A DNA stretch of 64,000 nt from Bacillota bacterium (lineage in GTDB: Bacteria > Bacillota > Clostridia > Lachnospirales > Lachnospiraceae), in the NCBI GenBank assembly GCA_023414875.1, contig JAEZMV010000002.1, positions 124,001 through 188,000 of the forward strand. Reading direction: 5' to 3'. A program made the position numbers and the translations under genes. Positions 8,897 through 17,734 of the stretch are shown here, piece by piece. The notes under the pieces are model-generated. The model had not been told where the DNA came from. It made no database searches and saw only the letters and a program-made list of their open reading frames with translations. Each line of letters opens with the position of its first letter. Position 1 is the first letter of the stretch.

Positions 8897-8948
8897 AACA
8901 AAAAATAAGCAGTGGCACTGGTTTAAGTGCTACTGCTTATTTTTTGTT
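8897..8948. terminator. Strong bidirectional terminator hairpin
   Basis: A 17-bp perfect stem (AACAAAAAATAAGCAGT with its complement), a G-T pair and a further 5-bp stem close a six-base loop. The A-rich left and T-rich right arms allow termination in both directions. Confidence 0.85.
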
Positions 8949-9014
8949 ATGTAATTGTAAAAGTGAGTCGGGAAGAATAAAACAAGAGCCCGCTGGCGAG
9001 TGTTTAATTCATCC

Positions 9015-9050
9015 TAAGCCTTGGCCGTGTCTTTTCGGACAAGGCTTTTT
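9015..9050 (+). terminator. Terminator-like hairpin
   Basis: AAGCCTTGGCCG pairs with CGGACAAGGCTT with a single mismatch across an eight-base loop and is followed by five T. No gene reads into it on the plus strand; it may be a relic of the removed tRNA region. The bases after it, CCCGATTATCCGCT, nearly repeat the tRNA-like 3' end at 8883-8896. Confidence 0.6.
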
Positions 9051-9075
9051 CCCGATTATCCGCTGCAGAATAATT

Positions 9076-9108
9076 AAGCGCATCAGCTTGAGAGCCGATG
9101 CGCTTTTT
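9076..9108 (+). terminator. Terminator hairpin
   Basis: AAGCGCATC pairs with GATGCGCTT around a short internal stem and loop, followed by TTTTT. It is the third terminator-type hairpin within 210 bp on the plus strand. Confidence 0.65.
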
Positions 9109-9168
9109 ATGTGTCAGGATTTATTTATGAAAAAGAGGATAGAAAAAGAGCCAGACATGTGCTCCCCC

Positions 9169-9206
9169 TGATACATCATACGGCATGGCCCCCTCCTGAT
9201 GTATCA
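9169..9206. repeat. 10-bp perfect inverted repeat, 18-base loop
   Basis: TGATACATCA (9169-9178) and TGATGTATCA (9197-9206) are exact inverted copies, each near a C-rich run. There is no T-tract, so an operator or RNA structure is more likely than a terminator. It lies in the 800-bp spacer between the kinase promoter and the lyxose-isomerase gene; I saw no credible coding sequence in 8724-9401. Confidence 0.5.
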
Positions 9207-9401
9207 CCTTGGCCATTTCAAAGAAACGGGTACTCATATCTGACTCAACTTCGTTTTAGAGTATAACAATTTTCAGCTGTTTTGTTAATGCCATATTTTA
9301 AATCCCTGCAATACTTGATTTTCCTGTGTCTTACAAGGTTTTGATGGTAGACTTTCTTCATAAACCTGAAGGGAGTTTTTCATCATGATCGATGATGCAG
9401 T

Positions 9402-10097
9402 CTATTCTTCAAACAAACGGTAGTACTCATTGCAAAGAGGGAATATGATTTCCTCATCCTCTTCTATCGGAATAAATCTTGTGGTCGGCTCCAGGAATAC
9501 ATTATCGGTTGTATCGTCATTGACAGAAGACACCTCACCGATTACAATATCTCCAGAACCCTGTTTTGCCCCAAACTTATGGAATAAGTTGGGGGTTAGA
9601 GTAATAGAACTGCCTTTTGGAATCTCGATGATAGAACCTGCTGGGAAGGTATGCATGATACCGTCAATATGTACATTGACTGGAGATTCCAAATCCAGCC
9701 TGTCATCCTCCGTCGCATTGTATAACTGAATAGTCATCACACCACCGCAACGGTTGATGATATCTTCTGTTTTCACTCTATGAAAATGCATCAGAAGATA
9801 CTGCCCTCTTTCATGTCTCATAATAATAACCTTCTCGCAGTAAGGTGTTCCAACAGTGTCATCTTTCGGATGCCCATTGCGCAGGGTGAATAAAACTCCA
9901 CCACATCCTTCAAAATCACCTAGGTCATAATCAAATACGTCCCAACCAAGCATTACTTTCTTTATATTATAAATTTCATCCTTATGTTCTTTCCACTGAT
10001 CCCAGGTCCAGTAAGCAAACTCTGGCAGCGAGATATTATTAGCTGTCAGTAATTCAATTCCTTCTTTAATAATTCTATTGATTTCTGAGCGTTTCAT
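9402..10097 (-). CDS. D-lyxose/D-mannose ketol-isomerase family cupin
   Basis: 231 residues, the length of the D-lyxose isomerase family. The metal-binding cupin signature reads MHFHRVKTEDI (two His, Lys, Glu) at about residues 104-114, with a later ligand in NLFHKFG near residue 173; TFPAGSIIEIPKGSSITLTP forms the second cupin strand set. Family members interconvert D-lyxose with D-xylulose and D-mannose with D-fructose using Mn2+. The ATG is preceded by GGAGGG. It is the last gene of the importer/GH38-like operon, 36 bp after the GH38-like gene, implying that it isomerises the monosaccharide released by that enzyme. Confidence 0.85.
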   Translation of the reverse strand: MKRSEINRIIKEGIELLTANNISLPEFAYWTWDQWKEHKDEIYNIKKVMLGWDVFDYDLGDFEGCGGVLFTLRNGHPKDDTVGTPYCEKVIIMRHERGQYLLMHFHRVKTEDIINRCGGVMTIQLYNATEDDRLDLESPVNVHIDGIMHTFPAGSIIEIPKGSSITLTPNLFHKFGAKQGSGDIVIGEVSSVNDDTTDNVFLEPTTRFIPIEEDEEIIFPLCNEYYRLFEE

Positions 10098-10133
10098 AAG
10101 AAATACACCCTCCGCATATTATTTTATAGTTGT

Positions 10134-12599
10134 TCAATGAAACTTCATTTCGAAAATTTCATATGGGTTACAACAATCGGTTCCATCTTTGGTCTTGCCA
10201 GCTACGTCCGTCTTACCCACATACGTCAGACAAGAATTATAGGAAATAGTAGTACATTTACCTGAAATTTCATACATACGCACTGTAATCTCGCCGTTTT
10301 TTTCTTCTACCGCAGTAGGAACCAGTGCATTGGTATTTAATTTCAACAGAGTCTTCTCTGAGAACACTTGAGTAGTTGGTACAGCTACTAATGATGTGGT
10401 ACGGTTATTACTTGCCTCGAACATAGCTGGAATCGTTGTATCTTCTACTATACTAATGGCATAGCTATAATGCATGGCTCCGTCTAGACGCATATCAAAA
10501 TACTGCATGCTGTTCCAGAAAAATGGCATACGGTTGAAGATGATATCAGAACCCCATGCCAACTGTGTTACCAACTGATTACCGCTTATCCAGCTTTTCG
10601 GCATACCGCTGTGTTGGAACATTACACCATCTTTTCCATTCCATGCGGTCAGAAAATTGGCTACCAGTAGCGGACGATTGGGACGTGCCTTGGTATATCC
10701 AAACGGCTCATCAATTAAAATCTCTTCTGGCTCTTTTGAAAGATTCCAATACAAGTTCAGCTTGCTTTCATCATGCACCATATCACCGATTTCGTGACTA
10801 TTGAATGCTAAATCAAGATCAAAGGTAATCTCACTACTGTTTCCATGAGGAAGGCGAATGGTCATAGCATATGGAATATCCTCTATCATACCCTGAACTA
10901 GTACCTTGTCGTACAGCGCACCTTTGATAATCATCATCTCTTTTGCTGCGCCTTCATTACTGATAACTCTGTATTTATTTTCATCATAAATTAATCTTCC
11001 GCTCACTACATTTCCATAACCTTCCAACTGTTCGCCCCTCTTCTTGGAATAAAGGGAAGTCAGCCGTCCATCCGGTAGCACAGTTACACGCATAACATCA
11101 TTTTCAAACTGATATGCTTCCTGCTGTACAATTTTTTCTGCCTTAATCTCAGCTTCTTCCAGACGATAACCACAGCAGCCAAGTCCATCCATTGTTACCT
11201 GTATTATCAGTTTGTCATCATCCATCTGTGCCGGAAGTTCACAGCCCTTATCATCGAAGACACAATAACCTTCTCCCTGTACCGGAACCTTTACATAAGC
11301 GGTACGCGTAATCGGTAATGTATTAAATACCGCAACTGCTTCTTTCGTACTCTGCTCACCTAATTTTTCTGCAATAGCAGCTCCCACCTGGCTGATAAAC
11401 GCTACTGCCATATCTTCCGCTTCTTCACACCACTGTACCGCTCTGCCTCTTAGCTCTTTGTGATCTACCCAGTTGATATCATGATGCTGTGCTGTCAGCA
11501 GCTTATCCCATGCACTGTAAGCGTCAAATTTAAACGGTAATCCACAAGCGGCTGCAATTGCTTGCAGGCTCTCTGCTGCCAGTAACTTTTCTTCACAGGC
11601 ACGGTAAATCTTGAACATCTGCTCACCGAAACCACCCTCCGCATAAGACCAGTATGTATAGTAATGAATTTTCGGCATTTTGGTAACATGCTTCATTTCC
11701 TCATCTAACGCATCTGTCAGTCTCCAAAGTGAACCTGTTTTTAAGCGCGGCTTTAGATAATCGTCATCCACTTCAATCAAATCCGGTACTTGGATTACGA
11801 TACTACCGTTACGGTACATACCCTTAACCTCCTCAGACTCCATTGGGTACTCACGGACAATCGGAGTACTACCAGGAAATATATCCAAAAATTCCGGTCT
11901 TGACACGCTCTTAAATACTTCGACAGCCTCAAAGTCCTGTGTCAGCCCAGTATCTACAAGGGGCATGTACATAGGGATACAGGTGCCATCTAAACCGCAC
12001 CAATTGGCCATGGTTTCATGGTTGACAAAGCTTAACCGTCCATGACTGCTGATCATCTCTAGTGTCGGCAGTTCCAAATACTCGAAGGCAACTGGGAAGC
12101 GGAAGCAAGCACTTTTGGTAACGCCAAAGGCCTTTAAAAGCTGTGGAAGGTTCTCAAATAACCCCATCTCCTGGCGGCAGAAGGTATCTGTCACAATACC
12201 AAGCTCTTTTTCAAATATTTCCGCACCCATACGGATTTCTCGCAGGGAAGATTCGGAACGGGCTGTTCCAAAATGAGATTGAGAATAATCAGTACCAGTA
12301 ATACCTAGTTTCCCTTCTTCGTAAAGCTTTTTCATCAGCGCCTTGCCTTCAGGTTCATGTTCAAAGAATATCATTACTTCCTTTGCAGACATATCAAAGT
12401 CGGCCTTCATCTCGGGCGACTCATCCATTTTTTTTAGCACTTCATACATTTTATGGCAATACCCCGGAATATCACCGGCGCCCCAGGGCTCTACTGTTTC
12501 CAAAGCTCTTGGTTGACTCATATCACCTGAAAGAAGAATCATAGGATGTTGTACACATACCCATTTCCAATGGTATGTCTCAAGATAATTTTTTTTCAT
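10134..12599 (-). CDS. GH38-like (alpha-mannosidase-related) protein with altered catalytic motif
   Basis: 821 residues, organised like bacterial family 38 glycosidases: N-terminal barrel, helical middle domain (IYRACEEKLLAAE... and LLTAQHHDINW, equivalent to the family QFHDI motif, near residues 385-435), then a long beta-sandwich C-terminal half. A canonical HxHxD..W entry motif is not visible. The nucleophile region, usually Asp-x-Phe-Gly some nine residues before LPQLL, reads QEMGLFENLPQLLKAFG here, so the expected Asp aligns with Gln and Glu is adjacent. AAGGAGGT precedes the ATG at 12599; upstream in-frame codons to 12752 overlap the permease gene. Without a signal peptide it should act in the cytoplasm on imported oligosaccharides. 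Activity is uncertain. Confidence 0.75.
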   Translation of the reverse strand: MKKNYLETYHWKWVCVQHPMILLSGDMSQPRALETVEPWGAGDIPGYCHKMYEVLKKMDESPEMKADFDMSAKEVMIFFEHEPEGKALMKKLYEEGKLGITGTDYSQSHFGTARSESSLREIRMGAEIFEKELGIVTDTFCRQEMGLFENLPQLLKAFGVTKSACFRFPVAFEYLELPTLEMISSHGRLSFVNHETMANWCGLDGTCIPMYMPLVDTGLTQDFEAVEVFKSVSRPEFLDIFPGSTPIVREYPMESEEVKGMYRNGSIVIQVPDLIEVDDDYLKPRLKTGSLWRLTDALDEEMKHVTKMPKIHYYTYWSYAEGGFGEQMFKIYRACEEKLLAAESLQAIAAACGLPFKFDAYSAWDKLLTAQHHDINWVDHKELRGRAVQWCEEAEDMAVAFISQVGAAIAEKLGEQSTKEAVAVFNTLPITRTAYVKVPVQGEGYCVFDDKGCELPAQMDDDKLIIQVTMDGLGCCGYRLEEAEIKAEKIVQQEAYQFENDVMRVTVLPDGRLTSLYSKKRGEQLEGYGNVVSGRLIYDENKYRVISNEGAAKEMMIIKGALYDKVLVQGMIEDIPYAMTIRLPHGNSSEITFDLDLAFNSHEIGDMVHDESKLNLYWNLSKEPEEILIDEPFGYTKARPNRPLLVANFLTAWNGKDGVMFQHSGMPKSWISGNQLVTQLAWGSDIIFNRMPFFWNSMQYFDMRLDGAMHYSYAISIVEDTTIPAMFEASNNRTTSLVAVPTTQVFSEKTLLKLNTNALVPTAVEEKNGEITVRMYEISGKCTTISYNSCLTYVGKTDVAGKTKDGTDCCNPYEIFEMKFH

Positions 12600-12637
12600 A
12601 AATTGATACCTCCTTAATATATTATGGGGGACAATCT

Positions 12638-13477
12638 CTATCCCTTTACGCCACCTGCAGAAACACCTGCCATAAAACGTTTGGAAAACAGTATATAGAA
12701 CAGAATCATCGGAGCTGCTGAAATTAGGCATGCCGCAAGAATGACGCTCCACTCTGGTCTTCTTGACATGGAAGCCTGAGCCGTATAAAGTGTAAGACCA
12801 ATGGGCAGGGTATATTGCGCTTTATCCGAAATAATAATAAGAGGCCATACATAGTTGTTCCAGCTCTGCATGAACATAAAGATTGCTACTGCAATAACTG
12901 AATTACGTGTCATGGGCAAGAAGATTTTAGTAAACATCTTCCACCGGCCGCAGCCATCCAGCATAGCTGATTCTTCATAATCTCTTGGAATCACCAACAT
13001 AGCCTGCCGCAGAATGAATACACCCATGGGATATAAAATCAACGGAATAATCAACCCAAACTTAGTGTTGACCATTCCCATTTTTGTTATCATCATATAC
13101 AATGGAATTGCCAGTACAGAAAATGGGACCCCTTGTGTTAAAATAAAAATCTGAAACAGCTTGTCACGCCCGCGAAATTGAACCCGAGAAAATCCAAACG
13201 CGGACATAGAACAAACCATAGTACCCAGTAAAGTTACAGCTACTGCACAGATAATACTGTTTATCATAAATCCCATCAAGTCTACAAATTCCAGAGCATC
13301 TTTATAATTTTCCCACCTCCAGGTTTTAGGTAAAAATGTAAATTCCCTCTGAAAATCTGTGGAAACCTTAAATGATGACACCAATGCCACAATAAATGGA
13401 GTCAAAATCCAAATAAGTACCATCACAGCTAGCGCATAGGCAAGCGCCACCTGCCAAGAAACTCTTTTAATTTTCAT
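12638..13477 (-). CDS. Carbohydrate ABC transporter permease, MalG type
   Basis: About 279 residues with six membrane segments. The EAA loop is EESAMLDGCGRWKMFTKIFLPMTRN and the end FILFSKRFMAGVSAGGVKG is the usual CUT1 MalG-type C-terminus. AAAGGAG is eight bases before the second ATG (13475-13477), which is a better start than the first ATG at 13483. It follows the partner permease gene by 20 bp and precedes the GH38-like gene by 38 bp. It transports the oligosaccharide bound by the lipoprotein at 14570-15973. Confidence 0.92.
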   Translation of the reverse strand: MKIKRVSWQVALAYALAVMVLIWILTPFIVALVSSFKVSTDFQREFTFLPKTWRWENYKDALEFVDLMGFMINSIICAVAVTLLGTMVCSMSAFGFSRVQFRGRDKLFQIFILTQGVPFSVLAIPLYMMITKMGMVNTKFGLIIPLILYPMGVFILRQAMLVIPRDYEESAMLDGCGRWKMFTKIFLPMTRNSVIAVAIFMFMQSWNNYVWPLIIISDKAQYTLPIGLTLYTAQASMSRRPEWSVILAACLISAAPMILFYILFSKRFMAGVSAGGVKG

Positions 13478-13497
13478 GCCCATTTCTCCTTTTAGTT

Positions 13498-14448
13498 TTA
13501 ATCATAAGATACCCAGTATTTTGACAATTTGGTGTTAATAAATGAAACCAATGCAATAAATGCTAACAACGTCATTCCCATAGCTGATGCACCGCCAAAG
13601 TCCATACTGTTAAACGCCGTGCGGTAAATTAAAAATGTAGGAAGCAGCAGAGAATTTCCAGGTCCGGCAGCTGAACTCGATATACCGGTTACATTGGACA
13701 GCACATAAGCTAGATCGAACTGAGCCCAACATGTAATTAACGTAGTTGAAAGGTATAGATAGATAGTAGGCTTACATAAAGGTAAAGTGATTCTTCTACT
13801 AATCGTCCAAAAGCCTGCCCCGTCAATACGGGCTGCTTCGTACAGTTCATCCGGTATTTCTAGCATACGTGTTAAAAATATGATTACCCAATAACCAGTA
13901 TAGAACCAGATGGCCACTCCATATAGTACTATAGGTGCTGTTGTGGAATTTGACAGCCAGGAAGGTGGATCGCTGATTCCAATCGCACGCAGTACAGAAT
14001 TAAACATACCGATCTGCGGCTGCAACAGATAGCTCCAGAGCATACCCATCATAACTGTACTACAAACTGTAGGAAAAAATACAACTGCTCGAACCAGATT
14101 CCTCATTCTGCGATTCGGCAGGTTCCTAATCAATACAGCAATTGTAAATTCCAGAAGGAAACCGATTGTAATGGTCCAGAATGCATATCCGATGTTATTA
14201 AGTAATGCCTTTTTAAATAAACCATTTTTTATAACATCAGTATAATTTTGTAATCCTACCCAAGTGCCTTTGATAAACGGGCTCCATTTTTCAAAGCTGA
14301 TAAAAAACGCATATGCCAGCGGAAGCAGCACAAATCCAAACATAAGGATTAATCCTGGCCCAATGAATAAATATCCCCAAGCGGTTTCCCTCCGGATTCT
14401 TTTTTTCTTTACCTGAGATAACTGTTTTTTCTTTTTTTTCTGACTCAT
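13498..14448 (-). CDS. Carbohydrate ABC transporter permease, MalF type
   Basis: 316 residues: a Lys-rich cytoplasmic N-terminus, about six membrane spans and the EAA loop DELYEAARIDGAGFWTISRRITLPLCKP. It is the partner of the MalG-type permease directly downstream. The ATG is preceded by AGGAGTAGTAAG. No ATPase gene is present in the operon, as in the first importer. Confidence 0.92.
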   Translation of the reverse strand: MSQKKKKKQLSQVKKKRIRRETAWGYLFIGPGLILMFGFVLLPLAYAFFISFEKWSPFIKGTWVGLQNYTDVIKNGLFKKALLNNIGYAFWTITIGFLLEFTIAVLIRNLPNRRMRNLVRAVVFFPTVCSTVMMGMLWSYLLQPQIGMFNSVLRAIGISDPPSWLSNSTTAPIVLYGVAIWFYTGYWVIIFLTRMLEIPDELYEAARIDGAGFWTISRRITLPLCKPTIYLYLSTTLITCWAQFDLAYVLSNVTGISSSAAGPGNSLLLPTFLIYRTAFNSMDFGGASAMGMTLLAFIALVSFINTKLSKYWVSYD

Positions 14449-14569
14449 CTTACTACTCCTTTCCCATTGTCAGCAAAAACAAAAACAGAGGATGAAGAGC
14501 CATGCTTCATCTGTATACAAGCACAGCTCTTCAACTAATTACTATACCTCTTTTGTAAAAACAATGTCC

Positions 14570-15973
14570 TTACTGTGGTATAGAAACAATATTGTCCCAC
14601 TCTGCCATAATCGCATCGTATGCATCATCACATACCTTCTGTGCGTCCTTATTTTCCAACAGAATATCCTGTATCGACAACATTGCATTATTTACATTTT
14701 CGTTGAAGTAAACATGAGAGAAGTTTTCCGGTACAGCATCTTCAATCAAATGAGTAATAAATTCTTTATTAAAGCTTTTCGGTAGCTGTTCTGGATACGT
14801 ATAGTATTCTTCCATTTCAATTGTTTCTTCTGTAACTGGGAATGCAGACATTGCACCAACAGTTAATGCATTAATGCCTTCTGATGTTGACCAGTATTTC
14901 AGGAACTCCCAGCATGCATCCGGGTCTTTTGCGCTAGCAGGAACTACAATCGGACCGGTCCAGGAAATAGTCTCTTTTCCATTGGAATCCGGACCATTCG
15001 GAGCGTAGATTACATCCCAGTTAAAATCAATTTGGTCAGAAACAGAGCGCAGATAATTAGTTGCCCAAGTACCATTCAGCATGAAAGCTGCTTTGCCGTC
15101 ACGAAACATGGTATCTGCTGGTGTGGTAGCATATAGAGATGGTTCCGGAGATACTTTGTCTTCATAAATCAGCTTACGATTAAATTCCATTGCATTTACC
15201 ATTGCATTAGAATTAATAGTACATTCGGAGAAATCATCATTAAATACAGAAGCGCCATTCAAGTAATACCACATATGAGAACCGCTATGGAAATATTGTA
15301 CAAAGCCATAGGTTCCATCTTCTTCATTCGTACATGCCAAAGAGATTTCTCTTAACTCATCCCATGTCCAGTGGTCTCTTGGTACTTCATAACCGGCAGC
15401 TTCTACCATATCTGTATTTACAAACATATAAGTACATCCATACCAGAATGGATAACCATATAATTCACCTTCACATACATAATTGCTGGTGCCTTCATGT
15501 GTACTTGTTAGATCAATACCGTCACGTTCACAGTAATCACTCAATGAAAGCAGAACGTTTGCATTATAATAAGCTGCAAAAGATGGTTCCTCTGCGATGA
15601 ATAGATCAGGTGCACTGTCTGCAGCAATCATAGAGAGCATCTTCTGTGTAAACCCATCATATGGATAGTAATCAATCACTACTTTAATACCGCTTTCCGG
15701 TGTAAAATTTTCATCCAACCATTTCTGCGCAATTTCAATTTCTGCTTCACTCCACCAACATGCGAAATGAATTTCTTTCTCCGTCTTAGCACTTCCGTTT
15801 GATTCGTCCTTTGTTTCTTCCTTTGCTTCTTCCTTTGCTTCTTCCTTTGTTTCTTCCTTTGTTTCCTTTTTTGTCTCTTCTTTTGTCTCTTTACCCGAAG
15901 AACCACAGCCTGCTAAGATAGTTGTTAAAAGCATGCACAATACAACGATACAACTTAAAAGACGTTTTTTCAT
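14570..15973 (-). CDS. Extracellular sugar-binding lipoprotein with charged linker
   Basis: 467-residue family 1 solute-binding protein. The lipoprotein signal ends LTTILAGCG (lipid Cys at about residue 23), followed by an unusual 35-residue low-complexity linker of repeated KEETKEE/KEEAKEE units that spaces the binding domain from the membrane. The mature domain begins IHFACWWSEAEIEIAQKWLDE. It is the first gene of the operon importer, permeases, GH38-like protein, lyxose-isomerase family. AGAAGGAG precedes the ATG. The codon-level repeats in the linker make it prone to length variation. Confidence 0.93.
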   Translation of the reverse strand: MKKRLLSCIVVLCMLLTTILAGCGSSGKETKEETKKETKEETKEEAKEEAKEETKDESNGSAKTEKEIHFACWWSEAEIEIAQKWLDENFTPESGIKVVIDYYPYDGFTQKMLSMIAADSAPDLFIAEEPSFAAYYNANVLLSLSDYCERDGIDLTSTHEGTSNYVCEGELYGYPFWYGCTYMFVNTDMVEAAGYEVPRDHWTWDELREISLACTNEEDGTYGFVQYFHSGSHMWYYLNGASVFNDDFSECTINSNAMVNAMEFNRKLIYEDKVSPEPSLYATTPADTMFRDGKAAFMLNGTWATNYLRSVSDQIDFNWDVIYAPNGPDSNGKETISWTGPIVVPASAKDPDACWEFLKYWSTSEGINALTVGAMSAFPVTEETIEMEEYYTYPEQLPKSFNKEFITHLIEDAVPENFSHVYFNENVNNAMLSIQDILLENKDAQKVCDDAYDAIMAEWDNIVSIPQ

Positions 15974-16055
15974 AAGTAACTCTCCTTCTCTAAATTTCTC
16001 TTTTTGTTTTCTTCCATAAACTTAATTATTAATAAATTACTTAAAACTCTACTTG

Positions 16056-16090
16056 CACTTATCTTTCCCCCCTTTCAGCTACTGCAAGTT
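16056..16090. repeat. Hairpin in leader of the sugar-binding-protein operon
   Basis: ACTTGCA and TGCAAGT enclose a spacer containing a C6 run (GGGGGG on the transcribed minus strand). The structure lies about 85-115 bases upstream of the binding-protein start, within its probable 5' leader. A TTAACTTTACTAAGTAACTA segment at 16149-16168 resembles the AGTTAACT motif found in the ROK/transketolase spacer. Confidence 0.4.
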
Positions 16091-16206
16091 TTAAGGTTTA
16101 GAAGTAAAATGTTACCCTGAATTTTTAAATTACTTCAATATTTCTTAATTAACTTTACTAAGTAACTAGACATAAAAGTTATTTCATTCTTCTATTACTA
16201 CATAAA

Positions 16207-17445
16207 CTATACCCTATTCATCAGCAACTTTTGCGGCTTATAGCCTTTTCTTGTTAGCGAATCAAACACTTGCGCAGCAGCTCCTATAGCTGCTGCATCA
16301 TCACCAAATTTGGAAATTACCAGTTTTGTATGCTCACCAGAATAGCTCATACGATACTTCTGCCATGCTTCTGTCAATGGTTGAAGCAGGAAATTACCCG
16401 CCAGAGATATACCGCCGCCTAGCACCACATACTCCGGATCTAAGATATTCGTCATATTAGCAATTCCCATTCCAAGATAATCAATGGCATTCATCACTAT
16501 ATCCAAAGCTATTTTATCACCTTGTTTGGCAGCTTCAAAGACATGAATAGCATCTAGTTTATCCAAATCACCTTCTATCATATATTCCATCATGGTTGAT
16601 TCATGAGCATTGATGTAATACCGTGCTTCTCGGACAATGGCAATCGCAGATGCAATAGTTTCCAGACAGCCTCTGTTCCCACATGCACAACGTGTTCCCA
16701 GCGGATTTACAATCATATGGCCAACTTCTCCAAAATATCCTTTGCTTCCATTATAAATCTCTCCGTTCATACACATGGAAGAGCCAATACCATATCCAAG
16801 ATTAACAAAAAGAAAATTATCACAAGTACAGCAATGTCCAAAGTACTTTTCACCCAAGGCCATTACCCTGCTGATGTTATCCAATAATACAAGAGATTGA
16901 AACCGCTCACAAAGAAAAGAATACAAATTGAAATCTTTCCTTTGCAAAATTGGCGAAAATACTACTTTATGATCTTCCGTACGCACCAGACCTGAAATTC
17001 CTACCCCAATACCAAGAACTTTATCCATTGTTTTTCCGGAATGTTCCAGCACATGTTCAATGACCATAGCCACCTTATCCATAAATACCTCATTAGTAGC
17101 TTCAATATCATTAGGAATAGAATACCTATATATAATATTCGCTGCACAATCCATCATTATTCCTAAGATTTTGTTCGTTCCAATATCAATGCCTACACAA
17201 AAATAAGAATCCGGCAGAAATTCCAGCAATACTGCCGGTTTTCCTCCAGTAGACTGCCGTTTTCCGATTTCACGCAGTAGTCCTACTTCCAAAAAACTGT
17301 CTGCAATCTTCATAATGGTAGGAATACTAAGACCAGTAATATCTGATACTTCAGAGCGACTGATTGCCGTATGGTTACGAATCACATTCATCACACTCTG
17401 CCGATTAAATTCATTTAATGCTGTTTTATCAACTCTCTGGTGCAT
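16207..17445 (-). CDS. ROK-family transcriptional repressor (XylR/NagC-like)
   Basis: 412 residues. A winged helix-turn-helix (about 10-75, with NRQSVMNVIRNHTAISRSEVSDITGLSIPT) is fused to a ROK sugar-kinase-like domain starting at FCVGIDIGTNK. The structural zinc motif CACGNRGCLE and EVGHM ligand segment are present. AAGGGGGG precedes the ATG at 17445; an in-frame ATG at 17493 lacks a good site. It is divergent from the transketolase genes and downstream-facing toward the importer operon, so it probably regulates both. Binding candidates are the AGTTAACT palindromes at 17471-17482 and 17619-17628. Confidence 0.92.
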   Translation of the reverse strand: MHQRVDKTALNEFNRQSVMNVIRNHTAISRSEVSDITGLSIPTIMKIADSFLEVGLLREIGKRQSTGGKPAVLLEFLPDSYFCVGIDIGTNKILGIMMDCAANIIYRYSIPNDIEATNEVFMDKVAMVIEHVLEHSGKTMDKVLGIGVGISGLVRTEDHKVVFSPILQRKDFNLYSFLCERFQSLVLLDNISRVMALGEKYFGHCCTCDNFLFVNLGYGIGSSMCMNGEIYNGSKGYFGEVGHMIVNPLGTRCACGNRGCLETIASAIAIVREARYYINAHESTMMEYMIEGDLDKLDAIHVFEAAKQGDKIALDIVMNAIDYLGMGIANMTNILDPEYVVLGGGISLAGNFLLQPLTEAWQKYRMSYSGEHTKLVISKFGDDAAAIGAAAQVFDSLTRKGYKPQKLLMNRV

Positions 17446-17470
17446 AACTATACCCCCCTTGATACTTAAT

Positions 17471-17482
17471 AAAGTTAACTTT
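17471..17482. promoter_or_regulatory. Putative ROK operator 1
   Basis: AAAGTTAACTTT is a perfect 12-bp palindrome about 25 bases before the ROK start codon, immediately downstream of a minus-strand promoter (TGTCAA 17535-17540 as -35, ATATTA 17512-17517 as -10, 17-base spacer). It shares the AGTTAACT core with 17619-17628. Confidence 0.55.
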
Positions 17483-17511
17483 CTTTGTACCATTTTTCTT
17501 TTATTAAATAA

Positions 17512-17540
17512 ATATTAGTGCTATTTTGCTAATTTGTCAA
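17512..17540 (-). promoter_or_regulatory. Promoter of the ROK regulator gene
   Basis: On the minus strand TTGACA (17535-17540), a 17-base spacer and TAATAT (17512-17517) form a good sigma-A promoter directed at the ROK gene. Confidence 0.7.
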
Positions 17541-17572
17541 TCATTATTTTAAAAAATATAGGCAATAAGCTG

Positions 17573-17601
17573 TTGACTTTTATTATTTGCTATGATATGT
17601 T
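17573..17601 (+). promoter_or_regulatory. Promoter of the split-transketolase operon
   Basis: TTGACT (17573-17578), 17 bases, TATGTT (17596-17601). The palindromic site at 17619-17628 lies just downstream of the expected start of transcription, the arrangement expected for repression. Confidence 0.6.
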
Positions 17602-17618
17602 AAATTTATAAGTTAATG

Positions 17619-17628
17619 TAGTTAACTA
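17619..17628. promoter_or_regulatory. Putative ROK operator 2
   Basis: TAGTTAACTA is a perfect palindrome flanked by extra AGTTAA and AAGTTA half-sites (17611-17633). It shares the AGTTAACT core with the site in front of the ROK gene. Confidence 0.5.
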
Positions 17629-17734
17629 AGTTATCAGTCTTAGACTACTTTTCAAATTTTCAAACTCTTTTATCCTTAACAGAGTTGTTGAAAAGTAACT
17701 ATCATATCAAAGAAAAAAAGGAGAAGAGAATTTT

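Noticed and set aside
15679..15906. Lys/Arg-rich minus-strand open frame overlapping the binding-protein linker
   Set aside because: It is the shifted-frame shadow of the KEETKEE repeats in the lipoprotein gene.
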